From: DASPLH01 sp035627675
Lineage (GTDB): Bacteria; Acidobacteriota; Terriglobia; Terriglobales; Acidobacteriaceae
Assembly (NCBI GenBank): GCA_035627675.1
Contig: DASPLH010000269.1
Coordinates: 1-5,962 of the forward strand
DNA: 5,962 nt
Direction: 5' to 3'
Shown: piece after piece, positions 4,657 to 5,962 of the stretch
Layout: each line of letters begins with the position of its first letter
Position numbering within the stretch: the stretch's first letter is position 1
Position numbers and translations under genes: made by a program
The notes under the pieces: model-generated
Told to the model about the DNA's origin: nothing
What the model saw: only the letters and a program-made list of their open reading frames with translations
The model's database searches: none

Positions 4657-5962
4657 ATGACAACCAGCGCAATCGTCGCAAAGTTCCGCGAAGCTGCCGC
4701 CCGTTATCCGGAACGCGCAGCTCTTATCGGGCCTGAGCAGTCCATCACGTACAGGGAACTGGAGCGTCGCACAGCCGCCGCAGCCGCCTTGATCGCCGAT
4801 AAGGTCAAAGGCAACACATTGGCGCTTCTCTATCCGAACACGCCGGCCTTCGCCCCACTGTTCCTGGGCGCGCTGTGGGCCGGCAAGAGCGTCGCCGTAC
4901 TGCCCACGCTGGCTCCTCCGCCGCTGCTCAAGCTCATGACCATGGAGGTTGGAGCGGAACTGGTGATCACCTCCGAAGATTTCGTCCCGCGCCTGGTCGA
5001 GGCCGGAGTTCCGTGCTGGATCGGGGACACCAGCGGAGACGCCGATCCCGCCTCTGTGGCCCTGCACGAGTTGAACAGCGACGCCGCGGTGATGCTGTAC
5101 ACCTCCGGCACCACGGGCCGGCCGAAAGCCGTAATGCTCAGCGAGATCAACATCCTCGACAACATCGAGGGATGCCGCCTCGCGACCGGGTTTGACGCCA
5201 ACCAGGTGATGCTGGCCATCCTGCCGCTGTTCCATGCCTATGGACAGACGGTTACGTTGCTGCTCCCCCTTGTGACCGGAGCAACCGTGGTCATCCCCGA
5301 CCGGTTCATCCCGCGCTCGATCCTCCAGACCATCGAGAAGCACAAGGTCAGCTGTCTGGTCGCCGTTCCAAGCCAGTACCGTTTGCTGGCCAAGGAACCC
5401 ATCGAGATCGACGCCTCTTCCCTGTGGCTCTGCATCGCGGGCGCAGAGCGCCTGCCGGAGCAGACAGCCCATGAGTTCCAGGAGCGCTTCGGCCACCCGG
5501 TCTTGCAGGGCTACGGCGCGACCGAGATTTCGCCCGTCGTTTCGCTCAACCCTCCCGACGCGAACAAGCTTGGCTCGGCGGGCAAGCCGCTGCCGAACCT
5601 CGAGGTCACCATCCGCGACGAGCAGGATAACCTCCTGCCCAGCGGCGAGATCGGCGAGGTGTGCGTGAAAGGGTCGGCGGTCATGATGGGCTACTACCGC
5701 GATGCGGAGTCCACCTCGCGCAAGATCCGCGACGGTGTGCTGCACACGGGCGACAAGGGTTTCCTGGACGCGGATGGATTCCTGCACCTGGTGGGTCGCG
5801 CCGACGACCTGGTGAAGGTCTCGGGCGAGAAGGTCTATCCGTCAGAGGTCGAAACCGCGCTGGAAACGATCGAGGGCGTGGATGAAGTCGCCGTCGTCCC
5901 GTTCCCTGACGAAAAGCACGGCGCGCGCCTGCACGCGTTCCTCACAACCAAGCCGGGCGCGG
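4657..5962 (+). CDS. AMP-forming acyl-CoA/acyl-ACP synthetase (partial, 3' end outside window)
   Basis: The first 435 residues of an ANL-superfamily ligase are present. The family activates a fatty acid with ATP to an acyl-adenylate and transfers it to CoA or acyl carrier protein. Core motifs are intact: the ATP-binding loop YTSGTTGRPK (148-157), LPLFHAYG (189-196), GYGATE (285-290), HTGD (363-366), and the hinge motif GRADDLVKVSGEKVYPSEVE (380-399). The C-terminal catalytic lysine segment would lie past the window end. The stretch IAGAERLPEQ through GYGATEISPVVSLNPP resembles the synthetase half of Aas (acyl-ACP synthetase) more than classical FadD, so an acyl-ACP substrate is possible. The exact acceptor and chain length cannot be told. 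The start at 4657 gives a compact family-like N-terminus but has no Shine-Dalgarno sequence; an in-frame TTG at 4627 is the only alternative after a stop at 4621. The protein is likely cytoplasmic or peripheral to the membrane. Confidence 0.93.
   Translation, partial: MTTSAIVAKFREAAARYPERAALIGPEQSITYRELERRTAAAAALIADKVKGNTLALLYPNTPAFAPLFLGALWAGKSVAVLPTLAPPPLLKLMTMEVGAELVITSEDFVPRLVEAGVPCWIGDTSGDADPASVALHELNSDAAVMLYTSGTTGRPKAVMLSEINILDNIEGCRLATGFDANQVMLAILPLFHAYGQTVTLLLPLVTGATVVIPDRFIPRSILQTIEKHKVSCLVAVPSQYRLLAKEPIEIDASSLWLCIAGAERLPEQTAHEFQERFGHPVLQGYGATEISPVVSLNPPDANKLGSAGKPLPNLEVTIRDEQDNLLPSGEIGEVCVKGSAVMMGYYRDAESTSRKIRDGVLHTGDKGFLDADGFLHLVGRADDLVKVSGEKVYPSEVETALETIEGVDEVAVVPFPDEKHGARLHAFLTTKPGA

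Noticed and set aside
4594..5787. A 397-residue minus-strand open frame opposite the acyl synthetase
   Set aside because: The plus strand encodes all core motifs of the ANL ligase family; the minus frame shows no family features and is a GC-driven shadow.

Overview
The window is chromosomal DNA from a GC-rich bacterium. Reading frames are dense, with strong G/C preference at third codon positions, which also produces long meaningless open frames on the opposite strand. There is no sign of phage, insertion sequence, CRISPR or plasmid functions. The gene set (a LexA of the standard self-cleaving type, a TPR-GAF-GGDEF-like protein, an OB-fold-like lipoprotein and an Aas/FadD-type ligase) resembles what I associate with Acidobacteriota such as the Solibacter/Bryobacter group. 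That placement is an inference from general familiarity, not a demonstrated assignment.

Layout, left to right. Positions 1-39 may be the last codons of an upstream plus-strand gene. A small lipoprotein gene (145-501, +) follows, and then a 286-base gene-free stretch (502-787) holding a near-perfect intrinsic terminator (609-646) and a candidate extended -10 promoter for the next gene. Thioredoxin trxA (788-1120, +) and the SOS repressor lexA (1206-1823, -) are convergent and share one hairpin that can act as a terminator in both directions. lexA is divergent from a large plus-strand gene (2022-4568), with 198 bases between them carrying a recognisable lexA promoter. The large gene encodes an 848-residue soluble protein with N-terminal TPR-like helical repeats, a GAF domain and a C-terminal degenerate GGDEF domain. 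After 88 bases comes an ATP-dependent acyl-CoA/acyl-ACP synthetase (4657 to beyond the window end), which lacks an obvious ribosome binding site but has a candidate extended -10 promoter.

The genes look like separately controlled housekeeping and regulatory units rather than one operon. trxA supplies cytoplasmic disulfide reduction, lexA controls DNA-damage genes, the ligase activates fatty acids, and the lipoprotein has no known job.

The most interesting gene is the TPR-GAF-GGDEF-like protein. Its active-site motif is destroyed (RYGGDEF has become RYEMTEV, and the metal-binding Asp and the substrate-binding Asn/His positions are also replaced). However, an RxxD sequence sits exactly five residues before the ruined motif, where diguanylate cyclases carry the inhibitory c-di-GMP binding site. 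This combination of a GAF domain and a dead GGDEF domain with a kept I-site is known from the c-di-GMP receptor PelD. It makes this protein a candidate soluble, TPR-scaffolded c-di-GMP receptor.
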